From NCBI RefSeq assembly GCF_013407835.1, contig NZ_JACCBI010000001.1, positions 248,001 through 312,000 on the forward strand: a stretch of DNA of 64,000 nucleotides, in the 5' to 3' direction. The notes below the pieces were generated by a model, which worked only from the letters and a program-made list of their open reading frames with translations, was not told where the DNA came from and made no database searches. Made by a program: the position numbers and the translations under genes. Below, piece by piece: positions 1 through 8,390 of the stretch (positions within the stretch are counted from its first letter, which is position 1; each line of letters starts with the position of its first letter). Source of the stretch: Agromyces atrinae. Lineage in GTDB: Bacteria; Actinomycetota; Actinomycetes; Actinomycetales; Microbacteriaceae.

Positions 1-776
1 CGGGCCTTCGCATGTCGGAGGTCGTGGCCGAGGTGCTGCGGATCGACCCCGCTCAGATCGCCGTCATCTCGGGCCCGAACCTCGCCCTCGAGATCGCCAA
101 GGAGCAGCCGACCGCCGCCGTCGTCTCGTCGACGAGTCTCGAGACGGCCCAGGCGGTCGCCATGGTCGCTTCGAACCCGTACTTCCGCACCTTCGTCAAC
201 ACCGACGTCATCGGCACCGAGTTCGGCGGGGTCCTGAAGAACCTCATCGCGGTCGCGATCGGCATCGTCGACGGCGTCGGCTACGGCGAGAACACCAAGG
301 CGTCGATCATCACGCGCGGTCTCGTCGAGATCACCGACTTCGCCGTCGCCTACGGAGCGGCACCCGAGACGATGTCGGGCCTCGCGGGTCTCGGCGACCT
401 CATCGCGACGTGCCAGTCGCCCCTCTCGCGCAACAACACCGCGGGCCGCCTGCTCGGGCAGGGCTACAGCGAGGCGGATGTCGTCAAGCAGATGAACCAG
501 ACGACCGAGGGGCTCGCCTCGGTGGGCCCGATCCTCGAGCTCGCGCGCGCCCAGGGCGTCGAGATGCCGATCGTCGAGCAGGTGCGGCAGGTCCTCGCCG
601 GCACGCTCGATCCGCGTGATCTCGCACCCCACCTCACGACCGACACCGACGAGCCGCAAGGCGAAAGGACCATCGATGACAAGACTCCGGGTGGCGGTCC
701 TCTTCGGCGGGCGTTCCAGCGAGCACTCCATCAGCTGCGCCACGGCGGGGGGAGTGCTCCACGCGATCGATCGTGA
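1..776 (+). CDS. gpsA: glycerol-3-phosphate dehydrogenase [NAD(P)+], C-terminal part
   Basis: This is the 3' part of gpsA; the 5' end lies outside the window. The enzyme reduces dihydroxyacetone phosphate to sn-glycerol 3-phosphate in the cytosol, feeding phospholipid synthesis. The visible part holds the family's SGPNLALEIA segment and substrate-domain motifs such as GVLKNLIAVAIGIVDG, with the lysine of LKN in its expected place, and SGLAGLGDLIATC. The frame stays open 101 nt into the following ddl gene before its stop, giving an unusually long, low-complexity, Arg-rich tail after the normal-looking end near APHLTTD. Identity is very secure; the exact natural end is less so. Confidence 0.95.
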   Translation, partial: GLRMSEVVAEVLRIDPAQIAVISGPNLALEIAKEQPTAAVVSSTSLETAQAVAMVASNPYFRTFVNTDVIGTEFGGVLKNLIAVAIGIVDGVGYGENTKASIITRGLVEITDFAVAYGAAPETMSGLAGLGDLIATCQSPLSRNNTAGRLLGQGYSEADVVKQMNQTTEGLASVGPILELARAQGVEMPIVEQVRQVLAGTLDPRDLAPHLTTDTDEPQGERTIDDKTPGGGPLRRAFQRALHQLRHGGGSAPRDRS

Positions 777-1776
777 TCGCTTCGAGGTGATCCCTATCGG
801 CATCACGCGTGACGGCGCCTTCACGCTCGAAGCCGACGACCCGTCGCGGTTCGCCCTCGACCCGGCTCACATGCCCGAGGTCGTCGACAACGGCACGCGC
901 GTGCACTGGCCCGAGAGTTCGACCTCGCGCGAGGTGACCGTCACTGCTGCTGACGGTCGGGTGACCTCTCTCGGCGACATCGACATCGTCTTCCCGATCC
1001 TGCACGGTCCGTTCGGCGAGGACGGCACCCTGCAGGGTCTCCTCGAACTCGTCGGCCTCCCGTACGTCGGTTCGGGCGTGCTCGCGAGCGCGCTCGGCAT
1101 GCACAAGCACTTCGCGAAGACGGTGCTGCAGGGCGCGGGCATCGCGGTCGCGCCGTGGCGCACCCTGACGGCGCGCCAGTGGGCCGAGTCGCCGGATGCC
1201 GCACGCGAGGCGTTCACGGCGCTCGGCGCTCCCGTGTTCGTGAAGCCCGCACGGGCCGGATCGAGTGTCGGCGTGAGCAAGGTCACGGTCGAAGCCGACC
1301 TCGCCGCGGCCGTCGAGACGGCTCTCGCCGAGGACGACGTCGTACTCATCGAGGGCATGGTCGTCGGCCGTGAGGTCGAGATCGCGGTGCTCGGCGGGCG
1401 ACCGGGCGAACCCGCTCGCGCCTCGGTCGCGGGCGAGGTCGTCGTGACGGGCCGCGACTTCTACGACTTCGAGGCGAAGTACCTCGCCGCTCCCGGTGTC
1501 GACCTCATCTGCCCGGCCGATCTCGGTGACGAGCGGTTGGCCGAGATGGCGGATCTCGCGATCCGCGCCTTCGAGGCGATCGGAGCAGAAGGGTTGGCGC
1601 GCGTCGACTTCTTCCTCACCGACGACGGATTCGTGATCAACGAGCTCAACACGATGCCCGGGTTCACACCCATCTCGATGTTCCCGACGTGCTGGCTCAA
1701 CTCGGGGCTCAGCTACCCCGAGCTCATCACGGAGCTCATCGAGGTCGGCTACGCGCGCGGAATCCGCGTCGGCTAG
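676..1776 (+). CDS. ddl: D-alanine--D-alanine ligase
   Basis: An ATP-grasp enzyme of 366 residues that joins two D-alanines for the peptidoglycan stem peptide in the cytosol. Family motifs are present in order: VLFGGRSSEHS near the N-terminus, HGPFGEDGTLQGLLE, the ATP-binding VFVKPARAGSSVGVSKV, and the C-terminal metal/substrate motif NELNTMPGFTPISMFP. I chose the ATG at 676 because the protein then begins MTRLRVAVLFGG, like other Ddl proteins, and GAAAGGA lies just upstream; an in-frame start at 616 would add an unlikely extension inside gpsA. It follows gpsA with overlap, an arrangement common in actinomycetes. The 3' end overlaps the convergent DUF3515 gene by 4 nt. Confidence 0.96.
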   Translation: MTRLRVAVLFGGRSSEHSISCATAGGVLHAIDRDRFEVIPIGITRDGAFTLEADDPSRFALDPAHMPEVVDNGTRVHWPESSTSREVTVTAADGRVTSLGDIDIVFPILHGPFGEDGTLQGLLELVGLPYVGSGVLASALGMHKHFAKTVLQGAGIAVAPWRTLTARQWAESPDAAREAFTALGAPVFVKPARAGSSVGVSKVTVEADLAAAVETALAEDDVVLIEGMVVGREVEIAVLGGRPGEPARASVAGEVVVTGRDFYDFEAKYLAAPGVDLICPADLGDERLAEMADLAIRAFEAIGAEGLARVDFFLTDDGFVINELNTMPGFTPISMFPTCWLNSGLSYPELITELIEVGYARGIRVG

Positions 1777-2276
1777 TCCTCATTGGTCGGCGTCGGCACC
1801 GGCGTGGCGTCGTCATAGCTGACGCAGCCGCCGTCGACGGGGATCGTCGAGACGGCGGCGCTCAGGTCGGCGAGCACGGTCGATCCGGCGACGGCGTCAC
1901 CGTTGATGATGACCTCGGTGGCCGGGGTGCGGCCGTACGTCACGAAGCGGTAGTTCGGCGCGTCCGAGTCGTCGGTGATCCAGTCGACGCCGTTGACGGC
2001 ATTGCACGGCAGGGTCGTCGGGCCGGGCACCTCGACGCCGCAGCGGAGGATGACGGAGGTGGGCGAGCCCCATGCACCGGTGCCCTGGGCGTTCGTCTCG
2101 CGACGGTCGAGGTCGGCGACGCTGTCGGGCAGTCGAACGATGATGTCGGCGCATGCCGCATCGATGCCGTCGTCGGCACGCTCGAGGGCGACGGGGTTCG
2201 CGCACGCGGCGAGGCCGGAAGCGAGGGAGAGGGCTGCGAGCGCGAGGACGGCGCGTCGAATCGATCGGTGAGGCAT
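1773..2276 (-). CDS. DUF3515 family lipoprotein
   Basis: A 167-residue predicted lipoprotein. The N-terminus has basic residues (HRSIRR), a hydrophobic stretch and an LAAC lipobox with the lipidated cysteine at about residue 25, so it should be anchored on the outside of the membrane. The mature part has three further cysteines and resembles the DUF3515 family, which is often found near ddl and thiL in actinomycetes; its function is unknown to me. The proximity to ddl suggests a cell-envelope role, but this is only inferred from context. The start is the ATG that gives a normal signal peptide; a longer in-frame reading would run through thiL and is rejected. Confidence 0.8.
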   Translation of the reverse strand: MPHRSIRRAVLALAALSLASGLAACANPVALERADDGIDAACADIIVRLPDSVADLDRRETNAQGTGAWGSPTSVILRCGVEVPGPTTLPCNAVNGVDWITDDSDAPNYRFVTYGRTPATEVIINGDAVAGSTVLADLSAAVSTIPVDGGCVSYDDATPVPTPTNED

Positions 2277-2283
2277 CCCACTC

Positions 2284-2289
2284 AGGCTA
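2284..2289 (-). promoter_or_regulatory. -10-like box TAGCCT for the DUF3515 gene
   Basis: On the minus strand TAGCCT ends 7 nt before the ATG, predicting a leaderless transcript. Its last-read bases overlap the thiL -10 box on the other strand. Confidence 0.5.
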
Positions 2290-2293
2290 CCGT
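2288..2293 (+). promoter_or_regulatory. -10-like box TACCGT for thiL
   Basis: TACCGT ends exactly 6 nt before the thiL ATG, so transcription would begin at or next to the start codon. It shares two bases with the divergent -10 box of the DUF3515 gene. Confidence 0.5.
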
Positions 2294-2299
2294 GAGGAT

Positions 2300-3289
2300 A
2301 TGAGCGAACCGACCGATGAAGCCGTCCTCGGCGACCTCGCCGAGACCGACATCCTCGCGCGGATCTTCCCGCGCCTGCCCGGTGCGGCGGCCGCGATCGT
2401 GGGCCCGGGGGATGACGCAGCCGTGATCGCCGCGGCCGACGGGCGTTTCGTCGTGACGACCGACATGATGATCCACGGACCGGACTTCCGGCTCGCGTGG
2501 TCGACGCCCTACGAGCTCGGCTGGAAGGCCGCGGCGACGAACCTCTCCGACGTCGCCGCGATGGGCGCGCGGCCCTCGGCGCTCGTCGTCGCGCTCGCCG
2601 CTCCCGCCGACTGGCCCGTGGCGGCCGTCGAGTCGTTCGCCGACGGTCTCCGTGAGGCGTGCGACGCACTCGCGCCGGGGTGCGGAGTCGTCGGCGGAGA
2701 CCTCTCGGTCTCGCCCGTGCTGACGATCGCGATCACGGCGTTCGGCGACCTCGAGGGCCGGACTCCCGTGCTGCGTTCCGGTGCGCGCGACGGCGACGTC
2801 GTGGCGCACGCGGGGCGTCGGGGCGCTGCGGCACGGGGCCTGCGGCTGCTCTTCACCGAGGGTGTCGATGCCGACGGACATCCCGACGCCGAGCGCACCG
2901 CGCGCCTCCGCCGGGAGCAGCCCCTCGCTCTCGCCGCTCAGCTCGCGCCCGAACCGCCGATCTCGTCGGGCGTCGATGCGGCGACGGCGGGGGCGACGGC
3001 GATGCTCGACGTCTCCGACGGTCTCGCGCGTGACGCGCGTCGCATCGCCGAGGCGAGCGGCGTCCGCATCGACTTCGATTCGGCCGCACTCGGCGACGAC
3101 CCTGTCTTCGCGCTCGGCGGAGGCGAGGATCACGGTCTGCTCGCGACGTTCCCCCCGGGCGCGCCGATCCCCGACGGATTCCGGGTACTCGGGCTCGTCG
3201 TCGACGGCGCCGGGGTGAGCCTCGACGGCAAGGCGATCGATCCCGCGGGGTGGGACCCTTACTCGGGCTGGGACGGCTCGGCGGGCTGA
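2300..3289 (+). CDS. thiL: thiamine-monophosphate kinase
   Basis: A 329-residue ThiL that phosphorylates thiamine monophosphate to the active cofactor thiamine diphosphate, using ATP in the cytosol. It belongs to the PurM/AIR-synthase fold. Visible motifs are GPGDDAAVI near residue 35, TDMMIHGPDF with substrate-binding aspartates, SDVAAMGARPSALVVALA, VVGGDLS and the C-terminal MLDVSDGLARDARRIA and GGGEDHGLLATF. The chosen ATG follows a -10 box by 6 nt and matches the usual ThiL N-terminus (DETDILARIFPRL-like). The 3' end overlaps rsmD, which is convergent, by 31 nt. No other thiamine genes are in the window. Confidence 0.95.
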   Translation: MSEPTDEAVLGDLAETDILARIFPRLPGAAAAIVGPGDDAAVIAAADGRFVVTTDMMIHGPDFRLAWSTPYELGWKAAATNLSDVAAMGARPSALVVALAAPADWPVAAVESFADGLREACDALAPGCGVVGGDLSVSPVLTIAITAFGDLEGRTPVLRSGARDGDVVAHAGRRGAAARGLRLLFTEGVDADGHPDAERTARLRREQPLALAAQLAPEPPISSGVDAATAGATAMLDVSDGLARDARRIAEASGVRIDFDSAALGDDPVFALGGGEDHGLLATFPPGAPIPDGFRVLGLVVDGAGVSLDGKAIDPAGWDPYSGWDGSAG

Positions 3290-3843
3290 GCCCACCAGAG
3301 CACGGTCTCGCCGTAGTTGCGACGTCGGTCGAGCTCGATGCCGGCCGGCCAGCGCGGCTCGGGCGAGCGCGAGCTCCGCTCGACGATGACGATCGCGTCC
3401 TCCGCGAGGAGGGGGGCGAGCGCGGCGAGGTTGTGCTCGAGTTCGGTCTCGCCGAGGTCGTACGGCGGATCGACGAAGACGACGTCGAACTCGGCGCGCG
3501 ACGCATCGAGGAACGACTGCACGGGCTGCGTCGTCACCCCGATCTGCGGTCGGGCGCTCTTCGGAGCCGCGCGGATCACGGCCTCCGCGTTCCGGCGACA
3601 GACGGCGGCCGCGTCACCGTTCTTCTCGACGAGGGTCACGAGCCGTGCGCCGCGGCTGGCGGCTTCGAGGCCGAGCGCGCCTGAGCCCGCGTACAGATCG
3701 AGGATGCGGGCGTCATCGACGGCATCGCGCGCCTCGAGGGCCGAGTAGACGGCCTCGCGCACACGGTCGCTCGTGGGCCTCGTGCCCGTGCGCGGCACGG
3801 CAAGCGTCTGCGAGCCCGCGAAGCCCGCGATGAGTCTGGTCAT
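3259..3843 (-). CDS. rsmD: 16S rRNA (guanine966-N2)-methyltransferase
   Basis: A 194-residue SAM-dependent methyltransferase that modifies G966 of 16S rRNA during small-subunit assembly. The family signature is complete: RVREAVYSALEA after a short basic N-terminus, the SAM-binding LDLYAGSGALGLEA around residues 48-61, and the catalytic VFVDPPYD. Length fits the RsmD/COG0742 family. In most actinomycetes rsmD lies beside recG and coaD, as here, although it is on the opposite strand. It is followed by the convergent thiL with a 31-nt tail-to-tail overlap. A leaderless -10 box precedes it. Confidence 0.94.
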   Translation of the reverse strand: MTRLIAGFAGSQTLAVPRTGTRPTSDRVREAVYSALEARDAVDDARILDLYAGSGALGLEAASRGARLVTLVEKNGDAAAVCRRNAEAVIRAAPKSARPQIGVTTQPVQSFLDASRAEFDVVFVDPPYDLGETELEHNLAALAPLLAEDAIVIVERSSRSPEPRWPAGIELDRRRNYGETVLWWAQPAEPSQPE

Positions 3844-3850
3844 CGCCCCG

Positions 3851-3856
3851 AGCTTA
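3851..3856 (-). promoter_or_regulatory. -10-like box TAAGCT for rsmD
   Basis: Minus-strand TAAGCT ends 7 nt before the rsmD ATG, consistent with a leaderless transcript. Confidence 0.45.
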
Positions 3857-3876
3857 GCCGCGTCGGTGGTGTAGGT

Positions 3877-3882
3877 CAGAAT
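3877..3882 (+). promoter_or_regulatory. -10-like box CAGAAT for the TPR gene
   Basis: CAGAAT (one change from TAGAAT) ends 6 nt before the GTG start of the TPR protein, and supports that GTG as the start. Confidence 0.4.
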
Positions 3883-3888
3883 GGACGG

Positions 3889-4641
3889 GTGGATGACGAC
3901 CTTCGACCCATCGACCAGAAACTCCTCGACGCACTCTGGGACTTCTCCGACGCGACCGCGTCCGAGAATCGCTTCACGGGTGCACTCGCCGTCGTGTCCG
4001 ACGACGCGGCGCGCGCGATCCTCGTGACGCAGCTCGCACGAGCCGTCGGTGCGCAGGACGAGCGCTCCGACGAAGCGTTCGCGCTGCTCGACTCGCTCGA
4101 CTCGAGCGGCTCACCGAGCATCGCTGCGCGCGTCCTCCTCGAACGGGGCCGTCTGACCGCCTACACGGGCCAGGTCGACGAGGCGGTTCCCCTCCTCACC
4201 AATGCGGTGCGTGAGGCGGCCGCGGCCGGCGAGACGTTCCTCGTCCTCGATGCGCTGCACCTGCTCGCGGTCGTCGACGAGGGGCACGAGGAGGAGTGGG
4301 CGGGCGAGGGCTTCGCGCTCCTCGACGGTCTCACCGACACGCGTCTCCTCCGCTGGGGTGTCGCCGTCAACAACAACCTCGCGTGGACGTTCATGAACCG
4401 CGAGCAGCCGGCCGAGGCGCTGACGTACTTCGAGGCGGCACGCGACGTCGCCGAACGGCACGGCACGACCGAACAGAAGCGCGTCGCCCGCTGGGCCATC
4501 GCGCGGTGCCTCCGTGAGCTCGGGCGCACCGACGAGGCGCTCGCGATCCAGAACGATCTCGCTCGCCTCGATCCGGCCGACCCGTACGTGATCGAAGAGC
4601 TCGAGGTGCTCACAGGAGTGTCGCCCGCGGCCTCCGAATGA
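3889..4641 (+). CDS. tetratricopeptide-repeat-like protein
   Basis: A 250-residue soluble, acidic, alpha-helical protein with repeated A/L-rich helix pairs, for example around residues 60-85, 95-120, 140-190 and 195-235. This is typical of tetratricopeptide repeats, which mediate protein-protein contacts. There is no signal peptide, membrane segment or catalytic motif. It starts with GTG and its stop overlaps the recG start (ATGA), so the two should be co-translated; a link to RecG function is only inferred from that. Similar TPR proteins next to recG occur in related actinomycetes, to my knowledge without a known role. Confidence 0.75.
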   Translation: MDDDLRPIDQKLLDALWDFSDATASENRFTGALAVVSDDAARAILVTQLARAVGAQDERSDEAFALLDSLDSSGSPSIAARVLLERGRLTAYTGQVDEAVPLLTNAVREAAAAGETFLVLDALHLLAVVDEGHEEEWAGEGFALLDGLTDTRLLRWGVAVNNNLAWTFMNREQPAEALTYFEAARDVAERHGTTEQKRVARWAIARCLRELGRTDEALAIQNDLARLDPADPYVIEELEVLTGVSPAASE

Positions 4642-6782
4642 CGCTCGACTCCGACTCCGACGCACTCGATGTGCGGCTGCGTTCCGTCCTCGACCCGAAG
4701 ACCGCAGACGCCCTCAAGCGAGCCTTCGGACACGAGACGCTCGGCGACTTCCTCTCGCACTACCCCCGGCGCTACGCCCGCCGCGGCGAGCTCACGGTGC
4801 TCGCCGACCTGCCCACCGACGAGAACGTCACGATCGTCGCCGACGTCGCCTCGGTGTCGGAGCGCTCGATGCAGAAGCGTCGTGGGTCGCTCCTCGAGGT
4901 CACGATCACCGACGGAACGGGCAGCCTGAAGCTCACCTTCTTCAACCAGTCGTGGCGGAAGAACGAGCTCGTCCCCGGCAAGCGCGGCGTGTTCGCGGGC
5001 AAGGTCACCCTGTACCGCAACGAGCGTCAGCTCACCCACCCCGAGTACAAGCTCTTCGACGACGAGGCCGACGCCGAGGAGATCGCCCGCTGGGCGACGG
5101 CGCCGATCCCGTTCTACCCGGCCACCGCCGCACTGACGAGCTGGAACATCGAGAAGGCGATGCGCATCGCGCTCCAACAGCTCGGCGGCGTCGCCGACCC
5201 CGTGCCCGACGAGGTGCGCGCCGAACTCGGGCTCCTCTCTCATCGACGCGCGCTCGAACTCGTGCATCGCCCCGACGACGACTCCGAGTGGGCTCGCGCG
5301 CGTCGCACGCTGCGATTCACCGAGGCCTTCGTGCTGCAGGCCGCGCTCCTCCAGGAGCGCCACCGTCTGCGCTCGCACATGACGGCACCGCGACTGCCCG
5401 TGCCGGGCGGCTATCTCGAGCGTTTCGACGCGGCGCTGCCCTTCACGTTGACGTCCGACCAGCAGCAGGTGGCCGGCGAGATCGCGAACGACATCGCCGC
5501 CGTGCTGCCGATGAACCGGCTCGTGCAGGGCGAGGTCGGTTCGGGCAAGACCGTGCTCGCCGTGCGCGCGATGCTCGCCGTCGCCGATTCGGGCGGGCAG
5601 TCGGCGCTGCTCGCTCCCACCGAAGTCCTCGCCGGTCAGCACCTCCGGTCGATCGTCGCCCTCCTCGGCCCCGACCTCTCGGCCGAACTCATGCCGACGA
5701 TCCTCACCGGCTCGCTCCCGACGGCCGAGCGCAAGCGCGCTCTCCTCCGTTCGGTCTCGGGGCAGTCGCGCATCGTCGTGGGAACGCACGCGCTCCTCGG
5801 TGACGCGGTGTCGTTCTACGACCTCGGGCTCATCGTCGTCGACGAGCAGCACCGCTTCGGAGTCGACCAGCGAGAGGCGCTCCGCCTCAAGGCCGAGCAG
5901 CCTCCGCACGTGCTCGTGCTGACCGCGACGCCGATTCCCCGCACGGTCGCCATGACGGTCTTCGGCGACCTCGACGTCAGCACCATCGCCGAGCTCCCCG
6001 CGGGGCGGGCGGGCATCGAGTCGTTCGTCGTGCCCCTCGCCGAGAAGCCGCTGTGGGTCAATCGGGTGTGGCAGCGACTGTCGGAGGAGCTCGCCCTCGG
6101 CCGGCAGGCGTTCGTCGTCTGCCCCGCCATCGAGCCGCGCGAGGCCGCCGAGGGCGACGAGGGCCCGCCCGCGGCGAGCGTCGTCGCCGTCCTCGACGAG
6201 CTCCGACGGCACCCGGCGCTCACCGGGCGAAGCATCGAGGCGCTCCACGGCCGGCTGCCGAGCGACGAGAAGGACCGCTTGATGCGTGCCTTCGCCGCCG
6301 GAGAGATCGACGTGCTCGTCGCGACGACCGTGATCGAGGTCGGCGTCGACGTGCCGAACGCCTCGATGATGATCGTCCTCGACGCCGACCGGTTCGGCGT
6401 CTCGCAGTTGCACCAGTTGCGCGGTCGTGTCGGTCGTGGCGGTCTGCCCGGGCTCTGCCTGCTCGTGACGCACGCCGAGAGCGAATCGCTCGGCCGTCAG
6501 CGCGTCGACGCGGTGGCATCGACGCTCGACGGCTTCGAACTCGCCGAAGCCGACCTCGAGCTGCGTCACGAGGGCGACGTGCTCGGCAGCAATCAGTCGG
6601 GCGCTCGGTCGTCGCTCAAACTGCTGCGCGTCGCACGTGATGGCGACGTCATCGCCGACGCGCGTCGGCTCGCGGGCGGCGTCGTCGATTCCGATCCCGC
6701 CTTCGCGCGTCATCCTGCCCTCGCGGCCGCCGTCCGCCGCCGCCTCGACGAGCGCGAACGCGACTTCCTGAACAAGACCTGA
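4638..6782 (+). CDS. recG: ATP-dependent DNA helicase RecG
   Basis: A 714-residue branch-migrating helicase that remodels stalled replication forks and Holliday junctions. The N-terminal wedge/OB domain (about residues 1-230) recognises branched DNA. The superfamily 2 helicase core follows: GEVGSGKTV (Walker A, about 298-306), the DEQH box near 402, TATPIPRT (motif III) and the C-terminal RGRVGRGG (motif VI). The TRG-type end is present in the last 130 residues. The start overlaps the upstream TPR gene by 4 nt. Length and motif order are normal, so the gene looks intact. Confidence 0.97.
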   Translation: MTLDSDSDALDVRLRSVLDPKTADALKRAFGHETLGDFLSHYPRRYARRGELTVLADLPTDENVTIVADVASVSERSMQKRRGSLLEVTITDGTGSLKLTFFNQSWRKNELVPGKRGVFAGKVTLYRNERQLTHPEYKLFDDEADAEEIARWATAPIPFYPATAALTSWNIEKAMRIALQQLGGVADPVPDEVRAELGLLSHRRALELVHRPDDDSEWARARRTLRFTEAFVLQAALLQERHRLRSHMTAPRLPVPGGYLERFDAALPFTLTSDQQQVAGEIANDIAAVLPMNRLVQGEVGSGKTVLAVRAMLAVADSGGQSALLAPTEVLAGQHLRSIVALLGPDLSAELMPTILTGSLPTAERKRALLRSVSGQSRIVVGTHALLGDAVSFYDLGLIVVDEQHRFGVDQREALRLKAEQPPHVLVLTATPIPRTVAMTVFGDLDVSTIAELPAGRAGIESFVVPLAEKPLWVNRVWQRLSEELALGRQAFVVCPAIEPREAAEGDEGPPAASVVAVLDELRRHPALTGRSIEALHGRLPSDEKDRLMRAFAAGEIDVLVATTVIEVGVDVPNASMMIVLDADRFGVSQLHQLRGRVGRGGLPGLCLLVTHAESESLGRQRVDAVASTLDGFELAEADLELRHEGDVLGSNQSGARSSLKLLRVARDGDVIADARRLAGGVVDSDPAFARHPALAAAVRRRLDERERDFLNKT

Positions 6783-6845
6783 GATTGCTGTCTGAGCGCG
6801 ACCTGAGACTCCCTCTCCGACCGGTCCGCGCCGTTCTCCCGCCAG

Positions 6846-6851
6846 TAGGGT
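6846..6851 (+). promoter_or_regulatory. -10-like box TAGGGT for coaD
   Basis: TAGGGT ends 6 nt before the coaD ATG, predicting a leaderless transcript that would include the moxR/DUF58/transglutaminase genes. Confidence 0.55.
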
Positions 6852-6857
6852 GGGGTT

Positions 6858-7345
6858 ATGCCTCGGATCGCTGTCGTCCCCGGATCGTTTGACCCTGTCA
6901 CACTGGGCCACCTCGACGTGATCAGGCGTGCTGCGGGCCTCTACGACGAACTGCACGTCGTCGTCGTGCACAACCCGGGCAAGTCGGCTCTGCTGCCCAT
7001 CACGAAGCGCGTCGAGCTCATCGAGGAGGCGATCGCGGAGGCCGGTATCGAGGGCCAGATCGTGGTCGCGTCGTGGAGCATGGGTCTGCTCGTCGACTAC
7101 TGCACGGATGTCGGGGCGAGTGTGCTCGTCAAGGGCATCCGTTCGCAGGTCGACGTCGCCTACGAGACCCCCATGGCGATCGTGAACCGCGATCTGGCGG
7201 CCGTCGAGACGGTGTTCCTCCTGCCCGACCCCGCGCACGCCTACGTCTCGAGCTCGCTCGTGCGCCAGGTGTCAGGGCTCGGCGGCGAGGTCGGTCCCTA
7301 CGTTCCCCCCGTCGTCGCCGAGTACCTCCAAGGAGCCCGAGAGAG

Positions 7346-7349
<4 letters not shown>
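6858..7349 (+). CDS. coaD: phosphopantetheine adenylyltransferase
   Basis: A 163-residue nucleotidyltransferase that makes dephospho-CoA from 4'-phosphopantetheine and ATP, the penultimate step of CoA synthesis. It shows the N-terminal [11 protein letters not shown] with the TxGH nucleotide motif, the [12 protein letters not shown] segment, and the C-terminal YVSSSLVRQ (the ISSS-type motif). Length is normal. The start codon lies directly after a -10 box. Its stop overlaps the ATG of the downstream MoxR ATPase (ATGA), which links coaD to the following three-gene cluster. Confidence 0.97.
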
Positions 7350-8386
<1,037 letters not shown>

Positions 8387-8390
8387 CGGA

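Noticed and set aside
4161..7238. A very long open frame (about 1000 codons) on the minus strand across recG and coaD
   Set aside because: It is antisense to well-supported genes and its protein is a run of Arg/Asp/Gly/Val/His-type residues with no family pattern. Long antisense frames are expected from the codon bias of such high-GC genes.
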